12,089 bases of DNA, taken from an uncultured Actinomyces sp. (GTDB taxonomy: Bacteria; Actinomycetota; Actinomycetes; Actinomycetales; Actinomycetaceae). The stretch is from assembly GCA_902373545.1 (NCBI GenBank), contig CABKMZ010000055.1, forward strand, positions 1-12,089. Reading direction: 5' to 3'. Of the stretch, positions 1 through 6,693 are shown piece by piece (within the stretch, counting starts at the first letter, position 1; the number at the start of each line of letters is the position of its first letter). Below the pieces are notes generated by a model, which saw nothing but the letters and a program-made list of their open reading frames with translations, had not been told where the DNA came from and made no database searches. A program made the position numbers and the translations under genes.

Positions 1-855
1 CGGCACGGGTTCGGCTCCGGGGGTCGGCCCGGGCTTGGTCGGCCCGCACTCGAGGGTCCATGCCGCGGCCGCGCGCGTCATCGCGAACGCGCCCGTGCGG
101 GTCAGGACGGTTCCCCCGGCCTCCTCGATGGCGGCTCGCAGCGCGTCGACGAGGACGAACATGCCGCCCTCGACGCAGGCTTCGGGGGTGCGTCGCGATC
201 CGGCGGCGGCCAGGCGCGCCGCGACCGCGGCGGCCAGGGATCCGTGGCGGGCGGTCTCGGCGCGCAGCCCGGGGGCGACCGTGTCGGTCGCCAGCATGGT
301 CGGGTCGGCGGTGTAGATGCCCGCGATGATCGGCCGCACCGAGCGCTCCAGCACGGCCCGCCCCATGCGCGCGGTCACGAAATCGGCCAGGGTGTCCCCG
401 GCCTCGTCCATGCCGACGCCGCCGCCCATCGAGCGGTCCTCCAGGGCGCGGCGCACCCCGGCCTCGCCGAGCACGCGCACGCAGTCCGGCGCGCCCGGGT
501 GGGCGGGCACGCCCAGGAACGAGTCGCGCAGGAAGGGCCGCAGCTCCCATCCACCGCGCAGGGCGGGGGCGTACAGGCGGGCGCCCGAGCCGGCGGGCTC
601 GACCGAGGTCAGCCCCAGGGCGTCCACGATCGAGGAGGTGTCGGTGCCACGCACGACGTAGGTTTCCGCGCCCAGGTCCACGTTCACGCCGCCGACCGTG
701 CCTCGGGCGATCAGGCCGCCCAGGTATCCGCGCGCCTCGATGAGGAGGGGACGCGTGCCCGCGCGGGCCAGCTCCCAGGCGGCGACGAGGCCGGCGATGC
801 CTCCGCCGACGACGACCGCGCCGGGGTGGGCGGAGATGGCATCAGGCGCGCTCAT
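1..855 (-). CDS. hemG: protoporphyrinogen/coproporphyrinogen III oxidase (HemG/HemY type), 3' end cut by window
   Basis: This FAD-dependent enzyme aromatises a porphyrinogen ring late in heme synthesis. In Actinobacteria the HemY-type enzyme normally oxidises coproporphyrinogen III (also called CgoX) in the coproporphyrin-dependent route; that is family knowledge, not visible here. The first 285 residues are present and the frame is open to the window edge, so roughly the last third is missing. The N-terminus carries a dinucleotide-binding fold: VVVGGGIAGL at residues 14-23 (GxGxxG), then LLIEARG with Glu40 placed to bind the FAD ribose, then a GG pair and a DLGAE segment. These fit the flavin amine oxidase/PPOX family. 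The ATG at 855 overlaps the stop of hemE by 4 bp (ATGA), so the pair is co-transcribed and probably translationally coupled. Further heme genes may follow beyond the left edge. Family assignment is firm; substrate is inferred. Confidence 0.9.
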   Translation of the reverse strand, partial: MSAPDAISAHPGAVVVGGGIAGLVAAWELARAGTRPLLIEARGYLGGLIARGTVGGVNVDLGAETYVVRGTDTSSIVDALGLTSVEPAGSGARLYAPALRGGWELRPFLRDSFLGVPAHPGAPDCVRVLGEAGVRRALEDRSMGGGVGMDEAGDTLADFVTARMGRAVLERSVRPIIAGIYTADPTMLATDTVAPGLRAETARHGSLAAAVAARLAAAGSRRTPEACVEGGMFVLVDALRAAIEEAGGTVLTRTGAFAMTRAAAAWTLECGPTKPGPTPGAEPVP

Positions 856-1949
856 CGAGCATCACCCAGCTCGCGGACCAGCTCGACGATGCGCGTCAGG
901 ACATCGGGGTCGGTCGTGGGCGGCACGCCGTGCCCGAGGTTAAAGACGTGGCCGGGGGCAGCGCGCCCCGCGTCGAGAATATCTCGAACAGCGTGTTCGA
1001 TAACGTGCCACGGAGCCTGCAACAGCGCGGGATCAAGATTCCCCTGCACGGCCTTCCCGGGCACCTGGGCGACGGCCCACGACAGGTCCGTCCTCCAGTC
1101 GACGCCCACGCAGTCGGCCCCGACCTCGGCCATGTCGGCCAGGATCGGAGCGCTGCCCGTCCCGAAGTGGATGAGCGGGGCGCGCTCGCCGGTCACCGGG
1201 CTGACGGCACCCGCGACGCGCTGCGCGACCATGCGCGAGTACGGCGCGACGGACTCGCGATAGGTGCGAGGCGAGAGGGAGCCCACCCACGAGTCGAAGA
1301 GCTGCGCGGCGCTGGCCCCCGCCTCGACCTGAGAGGTGATGAAGTCGGCGCTCACGCGCGCGCACCAGCTCATCAGGGCGTCCCATGCGCCCGGGTCGGA
1401 CGCCGCGAGCGCGCGCGCCGCCAGGTGATCGCGGGAGGGACGCCCCTCGACCATGTACGCGGCCAGGGTGAAGGGGGCGCCGCCGAATCCAATGAGGGGT
1501 GTCGACCCCAGCTCGCGAACCGCCGTGGCGACGCCGTCGCGCACACACTGGGCGCCCTCGCCACAGTCCCGCGCGCGCCCGGTGGAATCGGTCCAGACCC
1601 CCTCGCCATAGCGATGGCTCGCCAGTTCGTCAATGCTCTCGCGCGTGCGATAGGGGCGATCGAGGACCGGGCCGACACCCGGCTCAATCTCGACGCCCAC
1701 ACCGGCCAGGCGCAGGGGGACCATGATGTCCGAAAAGAAGATGCCCGCGTCCACGCCGTGGCGTCGCACGGGCTGCACCGTCGCCTCGGCGGCCACGTCG
1801 GGGCGCAGGCAGGCCTCGAGCATGGGCAGGCCGACGTCGGCGCGCAGCTGGCGGTATTCCGGCAGGGAGCGCCCGGCCTGACGCATGAACCACACGGGCG
1901 TGGGCCCGCGTCGCCCGGTCAGGGCGGCGATCAGCGGGGGCGTCGTCAT
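852..1949 (-). CDS. hemE: uroporphyrinogen decarboxylase
   Basis: Cytosolic enzyme that removes four acetate carboxyls from uroporphyrinogen III to give coproporphyrinogen III. The 365-residue product has the usual family length. Residues 19-32 (VWFMRQAGRSLPEY) are the first UroD signature, with its substrate-binding arginines. FFSDIM follows, with Asp74 equivalent to the catalytic aspartate. GFGGAPFTLAAYMVEG is the second signature and includes the conserved tyrosine. FNLGHGVPP near the C-terminus holds the conserved active-site histidine. The ATG at 1949 has GAGGGAGA just upstream on the minus strand (complement of 1953-1960), so the start is secure. The gene is first in a leftward unit with hemG and is divergent from hemA across a 241-bp spacer. 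A possible -10 (TAGACT, complement of 2010-2015) would give a leader of about 50 nt. Confidence 0.97.
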   Translation of the reverse strand: MTTPPLIAALTGRRGPTPVWFMRQAGRSLPEYRQLRADVGLPMLEACLRPDVAAEATVQPVRRHGVDAGIFFSDIMVPLRLAGVGVEIEPGVGPVLDRPYRTRESIDELASHRYGEGVWTDSTGRARDCGEGAQCVRDGVATAVRELGSTPLIGFGGAPFTLAAYMVEGRPSRDHLAARALAASDPGAWDALMSWCARVSADFITSQVEAGASAAQLFDSWVGSLSPRTYRESVAPYSRMVAQRVAGAVSPVTGERAPLIHFGTGSAPILADMAEVGADCVGVDWRTDLSWAVAQVPGKAVQGNLDPALLQAPWHVIEHAVRDILDAGRAAPGHVFNLGHGVPPTTDPDVLTRIVELVRELGDAR

Positions 1950-2085
1950 GTGTCTCCCTCAATTTAATGATGTTTTCATGCGTTAATTCGCGCATTTCCG
2001 TCTGTTTCCAGTCTAGTTCAAGACAATTTCTCGCACGCCACAAATGCCCGGATTTACGCGCCTTTAGGCCGGTTTATCCGCAGCA

Positions 2086-2148
2086 GGCAGCCATTTATTG
2101 AGCCGATATTTCGAAATGACACGGCGTCACCAACATAAATAGGCTGCC
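2086..2148. repeat. nested inverted repeat between hemE and hemA
   Basis: The left arm GGCAGCC-ATTTAT (2086-2098) is the reverse complement of the right arm ATAAAT-A-GGCTGCC (2135-2148) apart from one extra A in the right arm. The 36 bp between them contain a perfect 10-bp palindrome ATTTCGAAAT (2108-2117) and an overlapping TGAC-N5-GTCA (2117-2129). As a result each strand reads ATAAAT(A)GGCTGCC when leaving the centre. The arrangement could be a symmetric operator or paired divergent promoter elements. The function is inferred only. Confidence 0.55.
2116..2145 (+). promoter_or_regulatory. candidate hemA promoter
   Basis: ATGACA (2116-2121, five of six matches to TTGACA) is followed after an 18-bp spacer by TAGGCT (2140-2145), a TANNNT-type -10. 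Transcription would begin near 2152, giving a leader of about 40 nt to the preferred GTG start. The elements sit inside the inverted repeat, so a bound regulator could occlude them. This is a motif match only. Confidence 0.4.
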
Positions 2149-2190
2149 AGCGCTGCCCGCACCACCCGCGTGCCCTTAAATGGACGCGTT

Positions 2191-3513
2191 GTGACTATTC
2201 ATGTGCTGTCCGCGGACCACCGCTTCGTTCCCCTCGATGACATCGCCAGGCTCTCCGGCGCGACCGACCTGGGCCCCACGCTCATGCGCTCGCTACCGCA
2301 CGCCCGCGGAGTCATGGTCCTGCGCACCTGCAATCGGGTCACCATCTACGTCGACGCCCCGGCCTCGGCCGACCCTCGCGCGCTCACGGATGCGGTGGAG
2401 CGCGAGCTCGCCACCGCCTCGCACAGTCCCCGCGCCGACGTGCGCCTGCGCCACCTGTGGGGCCGCGACGGCCTCGTCGACCTGTTTGCGACGGCATCCG
2501 GGCTGGAATCAATGGTCGTCGGCGAGCGCGAGATCGCCGGGCAGATGCGCCGCGCCGCGCGCACGGCCTGGGAGGACGGGACCCTCAGCTGCGACCTGGG
2601 GCGCGCCGCCGAGCGAGCGTCGGCGACCTCCCGCCGCGTCGCCACCGAGACCGGACTGGCCGGAGCGGGACGATCCGTCGTCGCCGTCGGCCTCGACATG
2701 GCTGCGGCTCACCTGGGGCCGTGGGAGGCCACCCGCGTGCTCATCGTCGGCACGGGCGCCTACGCGGGGGCGACCGTCAGCGCCCTGCACGCGCTCGGCG
2801 CATCGGACGTGTCCGTCTACTCGACGTCTGGGCGCGCACGCGAATTCGCCCAGGGACGAGGCATCGGCTGGGTTAGCGCCGCAGACCTTCCCTCTGCTCT
2901 GGAGCGCGCCGACCTCGTGGTGACGTGCCGAGGGCTGGGAAGCCCCATCTTGACGCGCGACATGGCCGCGGCATCCGGGCCCACCGTTGTCCTGGACCTC
3001 GCGCTCATGCGCGACACCGAAAGCTCTGTCGCCTCACTGTCGAACATCACTCTCATTGATCTGCCGACCATCCAGGCCTCGGTCCCGGCAGCCGATGCTG
3101 ACGCGCTCACGCGCGCCCGCGCCATCATCGACGAGGAGGTCTCCTCCTTCGAGCGCGGCCTGGGTGCCCGATCCATGGACCCGGTCGTGCGGCACCTGCG
3201 CTCACGCGTTTTCCGCATCGTTGAGGAGGAGATCGATCGCCTCGGCGAGGCTCCCCTCTCGACCGAGGACGCGGCCCGAGCGCTGCGCCACCTGGCCGCG
3301 CGCCTCATCCACAACCCGACCGTCATGGCGCGCCGGGCGGGCGAGGAGAGCCAGCAGGAACGCTACCTGGAGGCCCTCGGCGTGGTCCTCGGCATCGACG
3401 AGGCCGCCCTGGCCTGCGGCGACAATGCTGACGCGCACGCTTTCTCGCCCGGTGATCGCGGGCTCCCCGCTCACACTGTCACACCGACAGTTGCCAATTT
3501 ATTTCAAAAGTGA
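2191..3513 (+). CDS. hemA: glutamyl-tRNA reductase
   Basis: NADPH-dependent enzyme that reduces the glutamyl group on tRNA-Glu to glutamate-1-semialdehyde, the first committed step of C5-pathway tetrapyrrole synthesis. The N-terminal catalytic domain contains LRTCNR, with the nucleophilic cysteine at residue 47 of the 440-residue product. VVGEREIAGQMRRA matches the family segment GE-x-x-I-x-GQ. A Rossmann domain opens with VLIVGTGAYAG. The C-terminal helical region (SFERGLGARSMDPVVRHLR, then RRAGEESQ) fits the dimerisation domain. An in-frame GTG at 2170 would add seven residues (MPLNGRV). I prefer the GTG at 2191 because TIHVLSADHRF begins where the family's first strand begins, and a short GGA lies six bases upstream, whereas 2170 has no Shine-Dalgarno. 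The other start remains possible. hemB, hemC and hemL, often neighbours of hemA in actinobacteria, are not downstream here. Confidence 0.93.
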   Translation: MTIHVLSADHRFVPLDDIARLSGATDLGPTLMRSLPHARGVMVLRTCNRVTIYVDAPASADPRALTDAVERELATASHSPRADVRLRHLWGRDGLVDLFATASGLESMVVGEREIAGQMRRAARTAWEDGTLSCDLGRAAERASATSRRVATETGLAGAGRSVVAVGLDMAAAHLGPWEATRVLIVGTGAYAGATVSALHALGASDVSVYSTSGRAREFAQGRGIGWVSAADLPSALERADLVVTCRGLGSPILTRDMAAASGPTVVLDLALMRDTESSVASLSNITLIDLPTIQASVPAADADALTRARAIIDEEVSSFERGLGARSMDPVVRHLRSRVFRIVEEEIDRLGEAPLSTEDAARALRHLAARLIHNPTVMARRAGEESQQERYLEALGVVLGIDEAALACGDNADAHAFSPGDRGLPAHTVTPTVANLFQK

Positions 3514-3554
3514 AATACTGCAACGTTCACTCCCAACGGTGAAAGGTTATAACG

Positions 3555-5117
3555 ATGTCCACCCCGAACTACGGTGGCCAGCCCGGCCCCAACGGTCAGT
3601 TCCAGGGTCAGGTGCCCCAGCAGGGCGCCTACAACCCTCAGTTCCAGGGCCAGGCACCCCAGCAGGGCGCCTACAACCCCCAGTTCCAGGGCCAGGCACC
3701 CCAGCCCGGCCCCAACGGTCAGTTCCAGGGCCAGGTGCCCGCACCCGGCCCCAACGGTCAGTTCCAGGGTCAGGTGCCCGCACCCGGCGAGAAGAAGAGC
3801 CGCGGAAAGATGGCGGCCATCATCTCCGTCATCGTCGTTGCCATCCTGGTCGTCGTCGGTGGCGGCGCCTTCGCGATCAGCCGCCTGGGTGGTGGCGGCT
3901 ACAAGAGCCCCGATGCCCTGGCGCAGGGCATTGATTCCGCTTTCGCGAAGAACTCTCTCGTGTCGTTGGCGGGCGCCGCGTCGCCCGAGGAGCTCAACGC
4001 TGCGACGGCCTGGCAAAAGGACTACAAGCACAACGGCGGCACCGATTGGTCCAAGCTGATGGACCTGAAGGCCCTCAAGGACTACGTCGACCAGATCGAC
4101 ATCAAGAAGTCCGAGATGGAGTACACGGTCGACACCAAGTCCGATCAGGTGGCACTCATCACCATCACGAAGTGGGAGGGTGACGTCGAGGTCAAGCCGG
4201 AACTCGCCGACAAGATCCGCGAGCACTACAAGGAGGCCAAGGGCTCGGACCTGACGGCCAACGAGTCGCAGGCCTTCGACAAAATGAAGCAGGATATCCA
4301 GAACAAGCCGGTCTCCTCCGGTAACATCCTGGAGAATTTCCCGAACAACAAGCTCACGCTCGTCTCCGTGAAGGAAGACGGCAAGTGGTACCTGTCCGGC
4401 TACATGACGGTCGCCGAGCAGTTCCTGGGAACCGGTTCGGCTCAGCCGAACTACTCCGCGAACTTCACCGACGTCAAGGGCGCTTCCTCTCCCGAGGAGG
4501 CGGTGTCGGGCATGGTCGACGCCCTGCGTAACGGAGGGAACATCGGCAGCGAGGACGTCTACCGCTACCTCGACCTGCCCGAGCGCCGCGTCGCGGCGGT
4601 CTACGGCGGCGGATCTTCCTCGTCCGGGTACTCCGCGTCCGGCATGGGCGGCAGCGGCGTGCAGGTGACGTGGGGCCTGAGCTCCACGAAGGTCTCGGGC
4701 GGCGCGATCGTCAACCTCGGCACGACGTCCATCACCATGGGCGAGTACAAGGTCGAGTTCAACGGCGATTCGCTGACGGTCTCCTACCCGGACATCGACA
4801 CGCGTACATTCAGGACGACCACGAAGACGATGACCACCAACTACACGGAAGGCCTCGTCAACCCCGAGCGCCTCGGAGTGTTCACCGTGGAGGACGCCAG
4901 CGGCTGGCACGTGTCGTTCGTGCGCACCATCGGTAACCTCAACCTGCTGGCCGCCAGCGACGACGCGGTCAACCAGGCCGTCGACGGCCTGTGGTCTGCT
5001 ACCGGCGCCTACGGCGCCGACGTGTCCAAGGACGAGATACGTGACCTCGCGCTGAACAACAAGCCCGTCGGCGCGCTGCTGGTCATCGGCTGGAACTTCG
5101 CGAAGAACATGAAGTGA
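3555..5117 (+). CDS. single-pass membrane protein with N-terminal Pro/Gln/Gly-rich repeats, unknown function
   Basis: I do not recognise a characterised family. The 520-residue product has three parts. Residues 1-78 are low complexity, with five tandem 13-14-residue units ending in FQGQ[VA]P. A basic patch (EKKSRGK, 79-85) then precedes one strongly hydrophobic segment (about 87-108). Residues 110-520 form a mostly polar ectodomain. This topology (disordered cytoplasmic tail, one anchor, large outer domain) is common among actinobacterial cell-envelope proteins. Within the ectodomain a helix-like stretch starting YKSPDALAQGIDSAF (from 116) resembles one starting ASSPEEAVSGMVDAL (from 310), which suggests two related domains. 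A Gly/Ser-rich loop lies near 350-372. AAAGG (3542-3546) is a modest ribosome-binding site eight bases before the ATG. The gene starts only 41 bp after hemA with no hairpin between, so read-through from hemA is possible, but a functional link is not shown. Confidence 0.85.
   Translation: MSTPNYGGQPGPNGQFQGQVPQQGAYNPQFQGQAPQQGAYNPQFQGQAPQPGPNGQFQGQVPAPGPNGQFQGQVPAPGEKKSRGKMAAIISVIVVAILVVVGGGAFAISRLGGGGYKSPDALAQGIDSAFAKNSLVSLAGAASPEELNAATAWQKDYKHNGGTDWSKLMDLKALKDYVDQIDIKKSEMEYTVDTKSDQVALITITKWEGDVEVKPELADKIREHYKEAKGSDLTANESQAFDKMKQDIQNKPVSSGNILENFPNNKLTLVSVKEDGKWYLSGYMTVAEQFLGTGSAQPNYSANFTDVKGASSPEEAVSGMVDALRNGGNIGSEDVYRYLDLPERRVAAVYGGGSSSSGYSASGMGGSGVQVTWGLSSTKVSGGAIVNLGTTSITMGEYKVEFNGDSLTVSYPDIDTRTFRTTTKTMTTNYTEGLVNPERLGVFTVEDASGWHVSFVRTIGNLNLLAASDDAVNQAVDGLWSATGAYGADVSKDEIRDLALNNKPVGALLVIGWNFAKNMK
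3579..3779 (+). repeat. in-frame tandem repeats (FQGQ[V/A]P units) in the N-terminal tail
   Basis: There are five tandem units of 39, 42, 42, 39 and 39 bp (3579-3617, 3618-3659, 3660-3701, 3702-3740, 3741-3779). They come in two versions: QPGPNGQFQGQVP (first, fourth and, with A for Q, fifth) and QQGAYNPQFQGQAP (second and third). DNA identity within each version is high, as expected from recent duplication or slippage. Unit number may vary between strains. Confidence 0.9.
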
Positions 5118-5130
5118 CGCAGCCGTAGCC

Positions 5131-5167
5131 AGGGGGGTGGGAATCCGCAACGGGTTCCCGCCCCCTT
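5131..5167 (+). terminator. hairpin terminator-like structure after the membrane-protein gene
   Basis: Left arm 5131-5143 (AGGGGGGTGGGAA) pairs with right arm 5155-5167 (TTCCCGCCCCCTT) as a 13-bp stem with two G-T wobbles and an 11-base loop. It lies 13 bp after the stop codon. There is no clean T-tract, so it is a GC-rich, U-poor terminator of the kind often seen in actinobacteria. Confidence 0.65.
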
Positions 5168-5281
5168 CGCGTATCTGCCCGGGGGCGCGCCGCGTGGCCG
5201 ACACCACCCGGGGCCCGGACGTGCGCCGGCGCCCCGTCTCATCGGCGTCGCTCGTCGTCGCGAAGCTGCCAGGTCGGTCCT

Positions 5282-5296
5282 TACACTGGAGGAATG
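5282..5296 (+). promoter_or_regulatory. -10 element with transcript start on the rarD ATG (probable leaderless mRNA)
   Basis: TACACT (5282-5287) fits the actinobacterial -10 TANNNT and ends seven bases before the A of the rarD ATG (5294), so +1 would fall on the ATG. GGAGG (5288-5292) is present but only one base from the ATG, too close for normal use. No good -35 is visible. Confidence 0.5.
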
Positions 5297-6244
5297 AGCA
5301 CCCAGAAGAACGAACCGCGCGCCCTCGCCCTCGGCGTTTCCTGCTACGTGATCTGGGGTTTCTTCCCCCTGTACTTCTCGCTGCTCTCCCCCGCGGGCGC
5401 CGTCGAGGTGATCGTCCACCGCGCGGTGTGGGGCCTGTTCTTCTGCCTGGTCGCACTCGCCCTGACGGGTTCGCTAGGGAAGATCCGCGCACTGATCGCC
5501 GACCGGGGAGCCCTGTGGCGCCTCGCGGTCGCGGGCGCGCTCGTCGTCGTCAACTGGTCGGTGTACGTGTACGCCGTCCTCGCCGGCCACACGACCGACG
5601 CAGCGGTCGGCTACTTCATCAACCCCCTCGTGACGGTCGCGCTGGGCCTCATCGTGCTGCGCGAGCGCGTCACCCCGATCCAGAAGGTGGCCCTCGCCCT
5701 CGGCGTCGTCGCCGTCGTCATCCTCGTGATCGGGCAGCGTTCGGTCCCCATCGTCTCGCTCACGCTCGCCCTCACGTTCGGCCTGTATTCCCTCGTGAAG
5801 AAGGACGTGGCCGCGCGCGTCGACCCCCTTGCGGGCATGGCGATCGAGACGGCCGCGGTCTCGCCCGTCCTGCTCGGCTACTACGCCTACCTGGCGGCCA
5901 CGTCCTCCACGTCTTTCCACACGATCGCCGCTACCGACGAGGCCGGGGTCTCCTGGGTGGTTCACCTGGCGCTCCTGGTGGGCGCGGGTGCGTTGACGAT
6001 GATCCCGCTCATCATGTTCGCCTCGGCGGCGCGGGGCCTGACCCTGGGGACGATGGGCTTCCTGCAGTACCTGGGGCCCACCCTGCAGCTGCTCGTCGCC
6101 GTGTTCATCTTCCACGAGACCGTGCCCACGTTCCGCTGGATCGCGATGGGCGTCGTGTGGGTGGCGCTGGGCTGCCTGAGCGCCGACTGGCTGCTTTCCT
6201 CCGTGCGGGCCAAGCGCCTGGCGCGCACGGCGCACCGAGACTGA
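5294..6244 (+). CDS. rarD: RarD family EamA-type transporter
   Basis: Integral membrane protein of the drug/metabolite transporter superfamily. The 316 residues are nearly all hydrophobic and give about ten membrane spans from two EamA halves. RarD hallmarks are the early GxxxYxxWGxxPxYF pattern (GVSCYVIWGFFPLYF, residues 14-28), the IVHRAVW segment, NWSVYVYAV, GYFINPL and the late FLQYLGPTLQLL. The natural substrate of RarD proteins is not established; the name comes from an association with chloramphenicol sensitivity. The gene stands alone, with a hairpin before it and a convergent repeat-rich spacer after it. The ATG at 5294 is chosen because a -10 box places the transcript start on it and the protein begins as expected for the family. 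The next in-frame methionine lies far inside the protein. Confidence 0.9.
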   Translation: MSTQKNEPRALALGVSCYVIWGFFPLYFSLLSPAGAVEVIVHRAVWGLFFCLVALALTGSLGKIRALIADRGALWRLAVAGALVVVNWSVYVYAVLAGHTTDAAVGYFINPLVTVALGLIVLRERVTPIQKVALALGVVAVVILVIGQRSVPIVSLTLALTFGLYSLVKKDVAARVDPLAGMAIETAAVSPVLLGYYAYLAATSSTSFHTIAATDEAGVSWVVHLALLVGAGALTMIPLIMFASAARGLTLGTMGFLQYLGPTLQLLVAVFIFHETVPTFRWIAMGVVWVALGCLSADWLLSSVRAKRLARTAHRD

Positions 6245-6570
6245 GGCAACGCCCGGGCGGACCACCCGGCCGCGCCAAGCTCCGCCCGATTGCAGGCCGC
6301 CGCGACCCCACTGGTGTGGAGGGCGCCGGAGGACAGGGCTGTGGTGCCCGTGGGTGGCGGCAGGGCCTGGCCAAGTACATGCACACCAAGTACCGCCCGG
6401 TTGGAGGCCGCCGCGGGGCCTGCAGGGCCTGGCCGGGCTTCGAGACGACGCACCCAGCCACACGCCAGCGACCAAGCACCGCCGATGTGGAGGGCGCCGG
6501 AGGGTCCGGAGGGCACGGGCGGGCTTCGAGATCGACCACTCCGAGCCGCAGGCTCGCGTGTGGCGATCTC

Positions 6571-6605
6571 GCGGGCGGCCGGGCCCGAAGGCGCCCGGAA
6601 CACCA
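6571..6605. repeat. 35-bp palindromic repeat, copy 1
   Basis: This copy is identical to 6637-6671 except at 6589 (A here, C there). It contains CCGGGC (6579-6584) and GCCCGG (6593-6598) around CCGAAGGC, so it folds into a stable hairpin on either strand. Its position after two convergent genes fits a bidirectional terminator or a REP-like dispersed element. Confidence 0.7.
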
Positions 6606-6636
6606 GCGGAGTACACCAAGCAGCCCGGCCCAGAAA

Positions 6637-6671
6637 GCGGGCGGCCGGGCCCGACGGCGCCCGGAACACCA
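6637..6671. repeat. 35-bp palindromic repeat, copy 2
   Basis: Second copy, 66 bp from the first. CCGGGC (6645-6650) pairs with GCCCGG (6659-6664) around CCGACGGC. It ends 22 bp before the dnaB stop codon and would lie just downstream of dnaB in its transcript, where it could act as a terminator hairpin. No T-tract follows. Confidence 0.7.
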
Positions 6672-6693
6672 CCGGGGCCCGGGCGAACCGCCC

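Larger units (their letters stand above)
1950..2190. other. divergent hemE/hemA promoter region
   Basis: This non-coding spacer is clearly AT-richer than the flanking genes. It should carry the promoters for the leftward hemE-hemG unit and for rightward hemA. Its right half holds a nested inverted repeat and a candidate hemA promoter, listed separately. Short frames crossing it show no family resemblance. Confidence 0.7.
6245..6693. repeat. convergent intergenic mosaic of degenerate GC-rich repeats
   Basis: This 449-bp stretch between the stops of rarD and dnaB has no credible gene. It is built from short repeated blocks. A 30-bp block recurs at 6275-6304 and 6386-6415 (26 of 30 identical). 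TGTGGAGGGCGCCGGAGG is exact at 6315-6332 and 6486-6503. GCAGGGCCTGGCC is exact at 6360-6372 and 6422-6434. CGGGCTTCGAGA is exact at 6434-6445 and 6520-6531. A 35-bp block occurs at 6571-6605 and 6637-6671 with one mismatch. The blocks keep roughly the same order, which suggests decayed tandem copies of a longer unit. The stretch may also terminate transcription from both sides. Confidence 0.75.

Noticed and set aside
244..1967. Long plus-strand frames (244-1263 and 930-1967) opposite hemG and hemE
   Set aside because: They are antisense shadows of two well-identified heme genes, and their translations have no recognisable domains.
3579..3779. Tandem repeats read as a possible CRISPR-like array
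   Set aside because: The units are contiguous, in frame, and encode a repeating peptide without unique spacers.
3504..5492. A 662-codon open frame on the minus strand
   Set aside because: It is antisense to the repeat membrane protein and the start of rarD. The translation is low-complexity Arg/Gly/Val/Leu-rich with no family motifs, an effect of high-GC third positions. The plus-strand genes have ribosome-binding sites or promoters and recognisable features.
5474..6672. Minus-strand frames through the rarD-dnaB spacer, with the peptide FRAPSGPAAR repeated
   Set aside because: The peptide repeat is just the translation of the 35-bp DNA repeat. There is no Shine-Dalgarno and the frames continue as antisense to rarD.
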